Shown piece after piece: positions 48,709-57,170 of a stretch of DNA of 64,000 nucleotides. Location: positions 39,833 to 103,832 of the forward strand of contig NZ_JANAVP010000005.1 of assembly GCF_024213665.1 (NCBI RefSeq), read 5' to 3'. The notes under the pieces were generated by a model, which ran no database searches, had not been told where the DNA came from, and worked only from the letters and a program-made list of their open reading frames with translations. Numbering within the stretch: position 1 is the first letter of the stretch; each line of letters begins with the position of its first letter. This DNA comes from Streptomyces sp. A3M-1-3. Its GTDB lineage: Bacteria > Actinomycetota > Actinomycetes > Streptomycetales > Streptomycetaceae. A program made the position numbers and the translations under genes.

Positions 48709-50001
48709 GTGTCCTCTCCTCCGCCCCGTGCCCCGGCCCCGGCCGCGGCCCCGGGCGTCTGGCGCGGCAAGGCGGTCCGCGCGGGAGCGGTGATCACCCT
48801 GCTCGCGCTGTCGGCGCTGGTGATCCTCGCGCTCGTACGCGAACAGACCGGCACCCAGGGCTTCCTGGTCGGACTCGGCCTCTCGGTCCTCCCGGTGCCG
48901 CTGCTGACAGCCGCGTTCCGCTGGCTGGACCAGGTCGAGCCGGGCCCCTGGAAGAACCAGATCTTCGCCTTCGCGTGGGGTGCCTTCGCCGCCGCGCTGG
49001 TCGCGATACTGGCGAACAGCTTCGCCACCCGCTGGATCGCGATGGCCACGGCGGACCCGGCCGGCGCGGACCATCTCGGCGCCACGGTCATCGCGCCGGT
49101 CGTCGAGGAGAGCGCGAAGGCGGCGGCGGTGCTGCTCGTCTTCCTCTTCCGCAGACGGGACTTCACCGGCATTGTCGACGGGGTGGTGACAGCCGGCTTC
49201 ACCGCGACCGGCTTCGCCTTCACCGAGAACATCCTCTACCTGGGCAACGCGTTCGGCGAGGACGTGGAGAGCGGCAGCTCGGGTCTGGCGTCGGTGACGG
49301 CGGCGACCTTCTTCGTCCGTATGGTGATGTCGCCGTTCGCGCACCCGCTCTTCACGGTGCTGACCGGCATCGGATTCGGTCTCGCGGCGACGGCGGCCGA
49401 GGGGCGCCGCCTGCGCAGGATCGTTCTTCCGCTGCTCGGCCTCGCGCTCGCGATGCTGATGCACGCCATCTGGAACGGCTCCTCGGCCTTCGGCGAGTAC
49501 GGCTTCTACGTCGTGTACGCCGCCTTCATGGTGCCCGTCTTCGGGCTGCTGACCTGGCTGGCGGTCTGGACCCGGCAGGGCGAACTCCGCACGGTCGCCG
49601 GTGAACTGCCCGTATACGCGGCAGCCGGCCGGCTCGGCGCCGCCGAGCCGCTCGCGTTGTCCTCGATGCGGGCCCGCAGCGTGGCCCGTGGCATGGCGGC
49701 CCGGATGCGTGGCCCGGAGGCGGCGCGCGCGGTCGGCGAGTACGAGGCCCTCGCGACCTCGCTCGCCTTACTGCGGCACCGGGCCCAACGCGGCGCGGCG
49801 GGCCCGGACTTCACCGCCCGCGAGCAGGAGTTGCTGCACCACCTGTGGCAGCGCCGCGCGATCGCGGGCCCGGCGCTGGCCTACGCGGCCCACGCGACGG
49901 GCCGGCTCCCCCGGCCCCTGCTGCCGCCCCAGCGGCCCCCCACCCCGGTCGCGTACGACACCGGCGGCCACGGGCCGTACGGGCCGTACGGACAGCCGTA
50001 A
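48709..50001 (+). CDS. PrsW-family intramembrane metalloprotease
   Basis: This 430-residue protein has about eight membrane helices. The family motifs are VVEESAKAAAVLLVF (EExxK), FTENILYLGNAFGED and the zinc-binding His residues in PFAHPLFTVLTG and MLMHAIWNGSSAFG. PrsW proteases cleave membrane proteins such as anti-sigma factors during stress. The C-terminal 120 residues are cytoplasmic, helical and Ala/Arg-rich, ending in a Tyr/Gly/Pro repeat (GPYGPYG). It is likely co-transcribed with trmB. Confidence 0.9.
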   Translation: MSSPPPRAPAPAAAPGVWRGKAVRAGAVITLLALSALVILALVREQTGTQGFLVGLGLSVLPVPLLTAAFRWLDQVEPGPWKNQIFAFAWGAFAAALVAILANSFATRWIAMATADPAGADHLGATVIAPVVEESAKAAAVLLVFLFRRRDFTGIVDGVVTAGFTATGFAFTENILYLGNAFGEDVESGSSGLASVTAATFFVRMVMSPFAHPLFTVLTGIGFGLAATAAEGRRLRRIVLPLLGLALAMLMHAIWNGSSAFGEYGFYVVYAAFMVPVFGLLTWLAVWTRQGELRTVAGELPVYAAAGRLGAAEPLALSSMRARSVARGMAARMRGPEAARAVGEYEALATSLALLRHRAQRGAAGPDFTAREQELLHHLWQRRAIAGPALAYAAHATGRLPRPLLPPQRPPTPVAYDTGGHGPYGPYGQP

Positions 50002-50065
50002 AGTCATGGGCTGATCAACCGGCCGGACCCACTCCAGTATTCCGGAATCAGACCGTTCAGGCGGC

Positions 50066-51127
50066 TCAGACCGTGAGGCCCTTGCCGCGCAGCCACGCCA
50101 GCGGGTCGACCGTGCTCCCGCCCGTGCGCACCTCCAGGTGCAGATGCGGGCCGGTGACGTTGCCGGTGGCGCCGACGCGCCCGATCGTCTCGCCGTTGGT
50201 GACCTTGCCGGAGGTGACGGACATCGAGGAGAGGTGGCAGTACCAGACCTCCGTACCGTCCTCGAGCTCCAGCACGATGCGGTAGCCGTAGGAGCCGGAC
50301 CAGCCCGCCGACTTGATGGTGCCGCCGTGCACGGCCTTGACCGGCGTACCCGTCGGGGCAGCGAAGTCGAGGCCGGTGTGCTGGCCGGAGGACCACATGG
50401 AGCCGGACTGGCCGTAGTGCGAGGTCAGGGTGTACGAGGAGGTGGGGAGGGAGTAGCCGGCTGCCAGCTTGGCGAGCCGCTCGGCCTCCGCCTCGGCCTT
50501 CGCCGCTTCCTCCGCGGCCTTCTTCTCCGCGGCCGCCTTCGCGGTCTCGGCGTCCTGCTGCTTCTTCGCCTCCGCGGCGGCCGTGGCTGCCGCGGCCTTC
50601 TCGGCGGCTACACGGGCCTGGGCGTCGGCAGCGTCCTGCTGCTGCTCGGCCTGGAGCAGGATGCGGGCGCGCAGCGCCTCGCCCGCGTCGGTGGTGCCCA
50701 GCTGGGCCTGCTCGGCGCTGACGCCGGCCATGGTGAGCGGGGCGTCGACGGAGGTGTTCTCGTCCTCGTCGCTGTCGTCACCGGATATCAGTGCGCCCAC
50801 GCCGGGCAGCGATCCGGCGTCCGGCAGCGAGGCCACGATGGAGTCGGGAAGGGAGATGGTGACGGGCGGCTTGTCCTGCGCGGTGGCGATGCCGCCGGCG
50901 CCGACCGCGGCGATGACGCCGACTCCGAGGACCGTGGAGCTGCGGGCGAGTCCGCCGCGCTGCTTGGCGACGCGGTGCCGGCCGCGTACGGGACGGACGG
51001 AGTCCTCAGTGGGGTTCCACTCCTCCCACGCCCCCTCCTCGACGCCGAATCCTTCGGTGCCTCCCGGAACTGACTGCGCCATGGACCGGGATCGAGTTGC
51101 TTCGGGGGCAGGGCTGTTGGACGCCAC
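50066..51127 (-). CDS. M23 cell-wall endopeptidase with coiled-coil spacer
   Basis: The 353-residue protein starts at GTG 51127 behind AAGGAG. A cytoplasmic N-terminus of about 60 residues leads to a signal anchor (STVLGVGVIAAVGAGGIATA), a linker, an Ala/Glu/Lys-rich coiled coil at about residues 155-225, and a lysostaphin-type peptidase domain. The zinc ligands are in HTGLDFAAP and HLHLEVR. It should cut peptidoglycan cross-bridges during growth or division. The c-di-AMP riboswitch in its leader, as for other Streptomyces cell-wall hydrolases, ties expression to c-di-AMP level. Confidence 0.93.
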   Translation of the reverse strand: MASNSPAPEATRSRSMAQSVPGGTEGFGVEEGAWEEWNPTEDSVRPVRGRHRVAKQRGGLARSSTVLGVGVIAAVGAGGIATAQDKPPVTISLPDSIVASLPDAGSLPGVGALISGDDSDEDENTSVDAPLTMAGVSAEQAQLGTTDAGEALRARILLQAEQQQDAADAQARVAAEKAAAATAAAEAKKQQDAETAKAAAEKKAAEEAAKAEAEAERLAKLAAGYSLPTSSYTLTSHYGQSGSMWSSGQHTGLDFAAPTGTPVKAVHGGTIKSAGWSGSYGYRIVLELEDGTEVWYCHLSSMSVTSGKVTNGETIGRVGATGNVTGPHLHLEVRTGGSTVDPLAWLRGKGLTV

Positions 51128-51142
51128 GGAGGCGTGCTCCTT

Positions 51143-51300
51143 TCCTTCCTTCTCGCCTACCGGGTTAGCTGACGGGTTCGGAGCAGGAAGGTCTCCTACG
51201 GGCCGGTTTCAGCCCGATTCACCCCAAGTTGGTGGTTCCCCGGTTCCCTTGCGGAATTCGGCGCACGCGCACGGTGCCGTCTCTTGCGACGGCTGGGACG
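51143..51300 (-). ncRNA. ydaO/yuaA c-di-AMP riboswitch
   Basis: On the minus strand the M23 leader carries the conserved ydaO blocks in order: ccggggaacc, ttggggtgaatcgg, ggcccgtaggag, ccgaacccgtcagctaaccc, and ggtaggcgagaaggaagg just before the start. The class binds two c-di-AMP molecules and in actinomycetes usually turns off cell-wall hydrolase genes. The 5' limit is approximate. The rest of the gap up to 51487 holds the promoters and no evident gene. Confidence 0.9.
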
Positions 51301-51487
51301 ACCGCGCTGCGTTATCGAACGTTAATAGACACCGGGGCCGGATTCCAAGCTGATCCCACTGATCATTAACGCTCTCCGGCCGGACTTTCGGGACAGAAAG
51401 GGGTGATATCGGGCGAGTTGACCGCCACTCGCAAACCACCCGCACCCTGATGGTTCGTCAATTGTTATGCGGAGGGCTGCCTTTCGA

Positions 51488-52636
51488 CTACGCTCCGTGT
51501 TCTACCCGTTCCCCCTCCAGCGGGCGGCCGACCGCCAGTAGCGCCATGTCGTCCGTCGCGCCGCCGCCCGTGTACTTCCGGACATCGGTGACCAGCGCGG
51601 CCAGCATCGCGTCCGGTCCCGGGAAGATCCGCCCGCGCAGCCACTGCTGCGGGTCGTAGAAGACGCCCGCCGCGTCGCGCGCCTCGGACAGCCCGTCCGT
51701 GTAGAGGAGCAGCGTGGCCCCGGCCGGAAACCCGCTCTCCTCCGCACGGTCGGGCCAGCTGGCCAGGTCGCCCATCCCCAACGGCAGCGCCGGTTCGGCG
51801 GTCTTCAGCGTCTCCAGCACCCCGTCGGCGTACAGCAGCAGCGGCTCCGGATGCCCCCGGTTGACCAGCCGCAGCACACCCGTGCCGCGCGGGATCTCCG
51901 CCAGCACCGCGGTGGTGAAACCTTCCACTACGTCGAGCGTGTCCCGGCGGGTCCCCTCACGTGTCAGCGCGCGCTCCAGCCGCTGCGCGACCCCTTCGAG
52001 GCTGGACTCCTGCTCGGCGGCCTCGCGGAAGGCGCCGATCACGATGGCGACCGCCTCCACCGCCTCCAGCCCCTTGCCGCGTACGTCGCCGACGACCAGG
52101 CGTACCCCGTAAGGCGTGTCCTGTACGGCATAGAGGTCGCCGCCGATGAAGGCGTCCGCCTGCGCCGCCTCGTACCACGCGGCGATTTGGAGTCCGCCGA
52201 TCCGTTCGGCCGGGGTGGGGAGGACGGCGCGCTGGGCGGCCTCGGCGATCCCGCGCGCGGAGGCGAGCCGTTCGACACTGCGGCGTACGACCCGGTTGGT
52301 GAGAAGCGCCAGGGCAGCCACGGTCACCACGGTGACCAGCTCAATCACCGACTCCACCTTCCACATCGTCCCGCTGTGGAGGCGCAGGACCAGTACGGCG
52401 AGGGATGCGGCCACGCCGGTCAGGAAGGTGGTGCCGAACGAGAACAGCGGCGCGGCGATGAGCGGCGCCGCCGAGAAGAACGGCGACCCGGTGAAGCTCG
52501 GCGGGGTGGACAGATCGAAGACCAGCCCGACCAGGATCAGCAGCGCGGGCAGCGCACGGACGAACCGGCCCACAGCCCTGCTCCCGATGCCTTCGTCCGG
52601 GTCCCGGTCCTCGATGTGCCCTCCTTCGTGCCCCAC
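51488..52636 (-). CDS. membrane SpoIIE-type PP2C phosphatase
   Basis: The 382-residue protein has three to four membrane helices in residues about 25-115 (LPALLILVGLVFDLS, ELVTVVTVAALALLTN). A PP2C/SpoIIE phosphatase domain follows at about 140-365, with the metal-site motifs FIGGDLYAVQDTPYG and LVVGDVRGKGLEAVE, LLLYTDGLSEARD and GGGATDDMALLAVG. The likely substrates are phosphorylated anti-anti-sigma factors. No sensor domain other than the membrane part is seen. Confidence 0.92.
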   Translation of the reverse strand: MGHEGGHIEDRDPDEGIGSRAVGRFVRALPALLILVGLVFDLSTPPSFTGSPFFSAAPLIAAPLFSFGTTFLTGVAASLAVLVLRLHSGTMWKVESVIELVTVVTVAALALLTNRVVRRSVERLASARGIAEAAQRAVLPTPAERIGGLQIAAWYEAAQADAFIGGDLYAVQDTPYGVRLVVGDVRGKGLEAVEAVAIVIGAFREAAEQESSLEGVAQRLERALTREGTRRDTLDVVEGFTTAVLAEIPRGTGVLRLVNRGHPEPLLLYADGVLETLKTAEPALPLGMGDLASWPDRAEESGFPAGATLLLYTDGLSEARDAAGVFYDPQQWLRGRIFPGPDAMLAALVTDVRKYTGGGATDDMALLAVGRPLEGERVEHGA

Positions 52637-52712
52637 TCACCCAGACTGTCGGCACGGCCCGGGGGCGGCGACCGGGCAATGGCCAACCGGGCGACGACCG
52701 GGCCGTCGGGGG

Positions 52713-53464
52713 CTACCCGTCGGACAGGTGCCGCTCGCCGTAGATCTTCATCGCGTCGCGGATGAAGGCCGCCGTGCCGGCTCCGTGCTGGTCGTACGTG
52801 GCGGTGAAGCGCGGGTCGGAGACGTACATCTCGCCGAGCCCGATGAAGTACGAGCGGGTCGGCGTGACGGTCGCCGACAGCCACTCGTACTGCCGCCGGG
52901 TGATGGCCTGCACCTCGTCACTGCCGGCGGCCTTCCCGTCCCGGAGCGCCCGCGCGAAGTCCTTGGCGATGGAGACCTGCCGCTCCGTGAACTCGCGCTT
53001 CTGCTCCTGGGTGAGCGAGCGCCACCAGCGGTCGCCCTTCTCATAGGCGTCCCGGCCCCAGCGCTCGGTCACCTCCTGTTCGTACTGCGTGTGATCAAAG
53101 CCGTCCAGCACTTCCTCGGCCATGAGCTGTTCTCCTCTCTCGGTCTTGTGGAGAGTGGTCCGCACCGAGGCGATCTGCCGCCCGATGCGCTCGCGTTCCT
53201 GCTCCAGCAGGTCCAGGTGCGCCCGCAGGGCGGCCGCGGTGTCCCGCTGCCCCGCGAGCACCTCCGCAATGGCGGGCAGCCCGAGCCCGAGCTCGCGCAG
53301 CAGCAGAATCCGCTGCAGGCGTACGAGCGCGTCCTGCCCACGTAGTAGCGGTAGCCGTTGCTGCCGATACGGCTGGGCTCGAGCAGCCCGAGATCGCCGT
53401 AATGCCGCAGCGTCCGGCTCGTGGTCCCGGCGCGCCGGGCGATTTCCTGGATCGACCACTCCAT
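52713..53464 (-). pseudogene. TipA-like MerR regulator, one-base frameshift
   Basis: The ATG at 53464 opens a MerR winged helix (MEWSIQEIARRAGTTSRTL, GLLEPSRIGSNGYRYY). At about 53336-53339 (gccc on the plus strand) the frame shifts. In the next frame the protein continues GQDALVRLQRILLLRELGLG, the coiled coil, and a complete TipAS ligand domain (WWRSLTQEQKREFTERQ to the stop at 52713). One added C in the short C-run would restore a 250-residue protein. TipA-type regulators bind thiopeptides and other drugs and activate transcription. Because everything else is intact, a sequencing deletion is as likely as a real mutation. Confidence 0.82.
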
Positions 53465-53530
53465 GGACGGAACGCTAAATCTTGACGTTACGTAAAGGTC
53501 AAGCCCGTAGGGAGTACGGGGAGACGACAA

Positions 53531-53558
53531 AGGCCCGGATCCATCAGGATCCGGGCCT
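53531..53558 (-). terminator. terminator after tRNA-fMet
   Basis: A perfect 12-bp stem (aggcccggatcc / ggatccgggcct) with the loop atca lies 12 bases beyond the tRNA 3' end on the minus strand. Confidence 0.85.
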
Positions 53559-53569
53559 CAGCCTCTGAG

Positions 53570-53643
53570 TAGCGGGGACAGGATTTGAACCTGCGACCTC
53601 TGGGTTATGAGCCCAGCGAGCTACCGAGCTGCTCCACCCCGCG
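53570..53643 (-). tRNA. initiator tRNA-Met(CAT)
   Basis: A 74-nt cloverleaf with anticodon CAT in the loop ctcataa. Three consecutive G-C pairs in the anticodon stem (ggg...ccc) and the mispaired first acceptor position (C1 opposite U72) mark it as the initiator. The T-loop is ttcaaat. The 3' CCA is not encoded. Confidence 0.93.
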
Positions 53644-53837
53644 TCGGTAAACACAACCTTACGCCATCCAGGACGGCGTCGTTACCAATTACCCCGGCGG
53701 CCCATGAGCGGCCCCCGCCTGGCCGCCGAGATGTTGCCGCCCCGATGGCCCGGCGTGAGCCTGACGGGGACGCCACCGGGTCTCAGCGAGCGCGGACGGG
53801 ACCGCGCCGGTCGTGGTGCGCCGAAGGAGCGAGTGCG

Positions 53838-54131
53838 ATGCGGGTCATGCTGCGAGCCCATCTGGACATCCAGGCGTCGAACGACGCGATCAAGAGCGGC
53901 AAGCTGCCGCAGATCCTCGAGACGCTGACGGAACGGGTCAAGCCCGAGGCCGCGTACTTCAACCTCAACGAGGGCGTGCGGTCCTTCATCATGGTCTTCG
54001 ACCTCCAGGACAGCGCTGACCTGGTCGCCATCAACGAACCGCTCTTCGCGGAGCTCGGCGCGATGGTCGAGGTCCAGCCGGTGATGAACCGCGAGGACCT
54101 GCAGAAGGGCCTCGCGGCGCTGCAACGGTAG
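53838..54131 (+). CDS. small DUF3303-like protein
   Basis: The 97-residue protein starts at ATG 53838 behind AAGGAG. A beta-alpha-beta ferredoxin-like pattern is seen (MRVMLRAHLDIQASNDAI, EAAYFNLNEGVRSFIMVFDL, PLFAELGAMVEVQPVM). Similar short proteins are annotated as DUF3303 or EthD-like; the family call is tentative and the function unknown. Confidence 0.72.
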   Translation: MRVMLRAHLDIQASNDAIKSGKLPQILETLTERVKPEAAYFNLNEGVRSFIMVFDLQDSADLVAINEPLFAELGAMVEVQPVMNREDLQKGLAALQR

Positions 54132-54223
54132 GGCTGACTCCCGGCGGCGGCCCGCGCCGGATGCGGGATTGCCCGGCCGCGTCCATCCTGAGAGTCAGCG
54201 ACCCCCACAAGGGAGGACGAGCC

Positions 54224-54430
54224 ATGTCGATGCTCGACAAGCTCAAGGGCCTGCTCAAGGGCCACGAGGACACCGCCAGGCAAGGCGTCGAGAGGACGGG
54301 CGACGCCATCGACGAGCGAACGCACGGCAAGCACAGCCGCCACGTCGACACAGCGCAGCAGAAGATGAACGACGAACTGGGCACCCGCGAACCGCCAACC
54401 CCGGGCGACGACCGCCCGCCCCAGGGCTGA
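54224..54430 (+). CDS. Rv0909-like small antitoxin-type protein
   Basis: The 68-residue hydrophilic protein begins MSMLDKLKGLLKGHEDTA behind GGGAGGACGA. The pattern DKLKGLLKGH...DKVD-like helix (RTGDAIDERTHGKHSRHV) and the C-terminal Gly/Asp/Pro tail match the MT0933/Rv0909 family of putative antitoxins. No toxin gene is adjacent, so the toxin-antitoxin label is only by family. Confidence 0.7.
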   Translation: MSMLDKLKGLLKGHEDTARQGVERTGDAIDERTHGKHSRHVDTAQQKMNDELGTREPPTPGDDRPPQG

Positions 54431-54439
54431 CCGGCACCG

Positions 54440-54479
54440 CGATGCGCCCCGGCCGGAGAGCTCCGTCCGGGGCGCATCG
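54440..54479. terminator. terminator after the Rv0909-like gene
   Basis: A 13-bp stem (cgatgcgccccgg / ccggggcgcatcg) with a 14-base loop that can itself fold. It starts ten bases beyond the stop. Confidence 0.88.
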
Positions 54480-54511
54480 CATCGGGAGTGGCCGCATGCT
54501 CTCCTGGACGC

Positions 54512-54655
54512 ATGGCAGACAACCCGCTGATCCGCTTCACCAACGAGCTCATGCGGCTCACCAACGACCTCGACCAGGCCACGGCCGCTGACTTCGTACT
54601 GCGCGTCTACGAAGCCGGCCGCGACGCCGGCGCGGCACGCGAGGACGAGGACTGA
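54512..54655 (+). CDS. 47-residue small protein
   Basis: The ORF reads MADNPLIRFTNELMRLTNDL, then an acidic helical half with ADFVLRVYEAGRDAGAA and an Asp/Glu end. It is amphipathic and Streptomyces-like in codon use. The ribosome site is weak. It is too short to assign. The following region (54656-54848) shows no convincing gene. Confidence 0.45.
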   Translation: MADNPLIRFTNELMRLTNDLDQATAADFVLRVYEAGRDAGAAREDED

Positions 54656-54848
54656 ACCCCCGCGCGAACAAGCCCCGGCCTCAACGCAGGGCTTCGAGCG
54701 CCTTGAGGATCAGCGGATGCCTAATTCTCCATCCGGACGCTGGTCGTGTGCCCGCGGGACGGGGAGCGCTGCCCCGAAGGATCTTGAACCGTCTCGCCCG
54801 AAACAAGATCAGCCCCAGGCCAGAAGTGCTCTGACCAGGCACTGAGTG

Positions 54849-54885
54849 GTAGGCCGTGTGGGACTCGAACCCACAACCAACGGAT
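54849..54885. repeat. att repeat, left end of integrative element
   Basis: These 37 bases are identical to 61196-61232, which form the 3' half of tRNA-Lys(TTT): the acceptor strand, T-arm and start of the variable region. The rest of a tRNA is absent here, so this is a fragment left by site-specific integration. The gap 54886-55207 has no evident gene. Confidence 0.9.
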
Positions 54886-55207
54886 GTCGGCTGAGGCCCC
54901 GTTCCTGCCCATGCCGTTCCGGCTGGTGAGACCGGGTGCCCCAGCCACCCGACCACCGACCCGTGACACCCCGTCCACAGGCGTCCGGGCTCACAGCGGG
55001 CTCACCTCATACGACCGCTGACCTGCCCTTCTGACCGTTTCCTCGTCTGCCCATGACGATGTCTACGCAGCGATGGGTGCCGGCCGTGCCGCATTCGTGT
55101 GAGGTGTGGGAGAACCCTGCGCCGGCCGCTCCTATCGGGCCTAGGGTTGGCCGCGATTCGGCCGGGGCTGCTGCGCCCGGTCTGGCACAGCTCGGCCCGG
55201 AGGACGC

Positions 55208-56449
55208 ATGGAACACCTGCGGCTGCTGCGACGGCGGCCCGTCCTGGTGCTGTGGCTCGCGCAGAGCCTCTCCGTCCTCGGGGACCGCCTCTATGCCCTT
55301 GCGGTCATGTGGGTCGTGTACGCCGCGACCGGCTCGGCCTCGCTCATGGGCCTGGTTGCGGTTGCCGAGTCGCTGCCGTACATCGCCCTCGGCACCGTGG
55401 GCCGACGGCTCGTCTCCCGCTTCTCCTCGTACCGCGCACTCGCATGTATCGACGGGGCGCGGGCGGCGGTTGCGCTCGCGCTGCCGTTCCTGTGGTCGCC
55501 AGACGCGCGGGGCACCGCTCTGCTGCTAGCCGGTGTGCTGCTCCTCGGCACGCTCGGGGCGCTCTTCGACCCCAACCTCGGTGCCCTGGTGCCCGATCTC
55601 GTCGAGCCCGAGCGGGTACAGCAGATCACCGGACTCCTTGACCTCACGGGCCGCATCGCCCGTATCGCAGGCCCGGCCAGCATCGGCCTGCTTCTGCTCT
55701 TCGTCTCCGAGGTGCAGCTCTTCGCCCTGAACGGCGCGACGTTCGCCGTGTCCGCCGTGGCGCTGCGCTGGCTGGCCCGCCGCTACGCGACCGCGGCCGG
55801 CGGTGCCGTTGAGCGCCCTGGGGGCAGGGCGCGGCCGTCGGTCCGGGCGTGGCCGGTGCTGCGTGAGCACCCGCGGGTCGGGCTGGCGATCGGCCTGCAC
55901 GGCGTAGCCCTGTTCTGCTCGGCCGTGACTGCAATCGGCATGCCTGCCCTGCTCGCCACCCGGTACGGGGCGGGCGCCGCGGTGTACGGACTCGTCACGG
56001 CGGTGGTGGGCGTCGGGGCGCTGCTGGGCAACCCTCTCGCGAGCAACCGCCGCTTGGGCAGCTGGCTGCCCGTCTACTGCGGTGCGTGGGCCCTACAGGG
56101 CGCGGCGACCGCCTGCATGGGCCTGGTGCTCGACCTGCCCGCGCTGCTGCTGCTCGCCCTGCTGACGGGCATCGTCACCCCAGCTACGAGCGTCACTCTG
56201 CGCGCGCACCTCGGCGCGTTCGCCCCGGCGGAACGGCTGCGCCTGATGTCCGTCGACCAGACGATCATCCGGGCAGGCGGCACGGCCGGAATGCTGTTGC
56301 TGCCATTGCTGGTGGACGCCTCGCCACGTGGGGCCTTTGTCGCAGGCGGGCTCATGGTCTCCGGAACCGCGCTCGGCACCTTGCTGGCAGCCACACGATT
56401 GCGGCGCCGGGAGGCGGCCCCGCTGGCTGTCTCTACAGCAAGCAGATGA
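55208..56449 (+). CDS. MFS transporter
   Basis: This 413-residue protein starts at ATG 55208, preceded by GGAGGACGC. Twelve hydrophobic segments in two halves are visible. The first (LVLWLAQSLSVLGDRLYALA) carries the usual N-terminal GDR motif of enterobactin-exporter-like MFS proteins, and the loop GRRLVSRFSSYRALACIDG is the A-type motif. It probably exports a small molecule or drug. Within the element it may serve export of, or resistance to, whatever the dioxygenase and GNAT act on. Confidence 0.88.
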   Translation: MEHLRLLRRRPVLVLWLAQSLSVLGDRLYALAVMWVVYAATGSASLMGLVAVAESLPYIALGTVGRRLVSRFSSYRALACIDGARAAVALALPFLWSPDARGTALLLAGVLLLGTLGALFDPNLGALVPDLVEPERVQQITGLLDLTGRIARIAGPASIGLLLLFVSEVQLFALNGATFAVSAVALRWLARRYATAAGGAVERPGGRARPSVRAWPVLREHPRVGLAIGLHGVALFCSAVTAIGMPALLATRYGAGAAVYGLVTAVVGVGALLGNPLASNRRLGSWLPVYCGAWALQGAATACMGLVLDLPALLLLALLTGIVTPATSVTLRAHLGAFAPAERLRLMSVDQTIIRAGGTAGMLLLPLLVDASPRGAFVAGGLMVSGTALGTLLAATRLRRREAAPLAVSTASR

Positions 56450-56472
56450 GCCGCGGTTCGCGGAGATTGAAG

Positions 56473-56548
56473 GGGCGGGGCGGCCGGATTCGAACCGGCG
56501 TCCTCCTCCATGATGTGTAGGCGCACTACCTCTGTGCTACGACCCCGC
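56473..56548 (-). tRNA. tRNA-like sequence, isotype undetermined, probably decayed
   Basis: On the minus strand a T-arm (gccgg-ttcgaat-ccggc), a D-arm (gcac-agaggta-gtgc) and a variable loop aggac are clear. The acceptor region pairs ggcgggg with ccccgcc but needs an extra bulged base and two more pairs. The anticodon stem (cctac/ggagg) has a mismatch, and its loop acatcat lacks U33. It does not decode normally. It may be a degenerate tRNA or a fragment from an older integration. Confidence 0.5.
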
Positions 56549-56670
56549 CTTGCAGTGACCATAGGCAGCCTGCCCGACCACTGCGCCAGTGATTATTTGG
56601 GGCGACGCGCCTCACCCCTCCCCGGTGGTGCAGGCCCGGCGAGGGGTGAGGGGTCACAGAGACTGACCGG

Positions 56671-57123
56671 TTACGCCGCGGGTGCCTCCGGCTTCCAGTC
56701 GGCCACGTCGAGCGCGAGCCAGTGCTCGACGGTCACGTTCTCGAACGGGACTCCGATCTCGTTGTAGATCCGGGTGTGCATGGCGCCGAACCAGGCGCCC
56801 CGGCGGTCGTCGAAGAACTCGCGGTCGTACCAGGCGACGCCCAGCAGGACCGTGCCGCCGCCGTTCTGGTTGTCCGGGTCAGCCTCGAAGTACGTGCACT
56901 CCCAGTCCCAGAGCATCTGCTCGTCGGGGCGGGAGCGCAGCCGCTCATCGCTGGCACGCAGGTGCTCGATGCACCGCTCAACGGTGGCGGCGTCGGGGCA
57001 GTAGTACCGGCAGTCGCTGAACGCCACGACGCTCTTGCTGCCGCGCCGGGCCGGGTCGACGTCCTCGCCGGTGAGCACCCGGACGCGGGTGATCGGCGGA
57101 GCGCTGGTTTCGAGGATGGTCAC
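56671..57123 (-). CDS. 150-residue protein of unknown function in dioxygenase operon
   Basis: The GTG at 57123 follows AGGAG by seven bases. The acidic, aromatic-rich protein contains VVAFSDCRYYCPDAATVERC, MLWDWECTYFEADPDNQNGG, TVLLGVAWYDREFF and an end with EHWLALDVADWKPEAPA. Four Cys and many Trp/Tyr are notable. No family is recognised. It lies 47 bases downstream of the dioxygenase and is probably co-transcribed with it. Confidence 0.65.
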   Translation of the reverse strand: MTILETSAPPITRVRVLTGEDVDPARRGSKSVVAFSDCRYYCPDAATVERCIEHLRASDERLRSRPDEQMLWDWECTYFEADPDNQNGGGTVLLGVAWYDREFFDDRRGAWFGAMHTRIYNEIGVPFENVTVEHWLALDVADWKPEAPAA

Positions 57124-57170
57124 GGTGGTTCTCCTCTCGTTGCCGATGGTGTGCTGTGTGTGGTGCGTGA

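Noticed and set aside
54681..54956. 91-codon minus-strand frame crossing the left att repeat
   Set aside because: It spans the tRNA fragment, has no good start or domain, and its plausible-looking end (ILKALEALR) is too short to support a gene.
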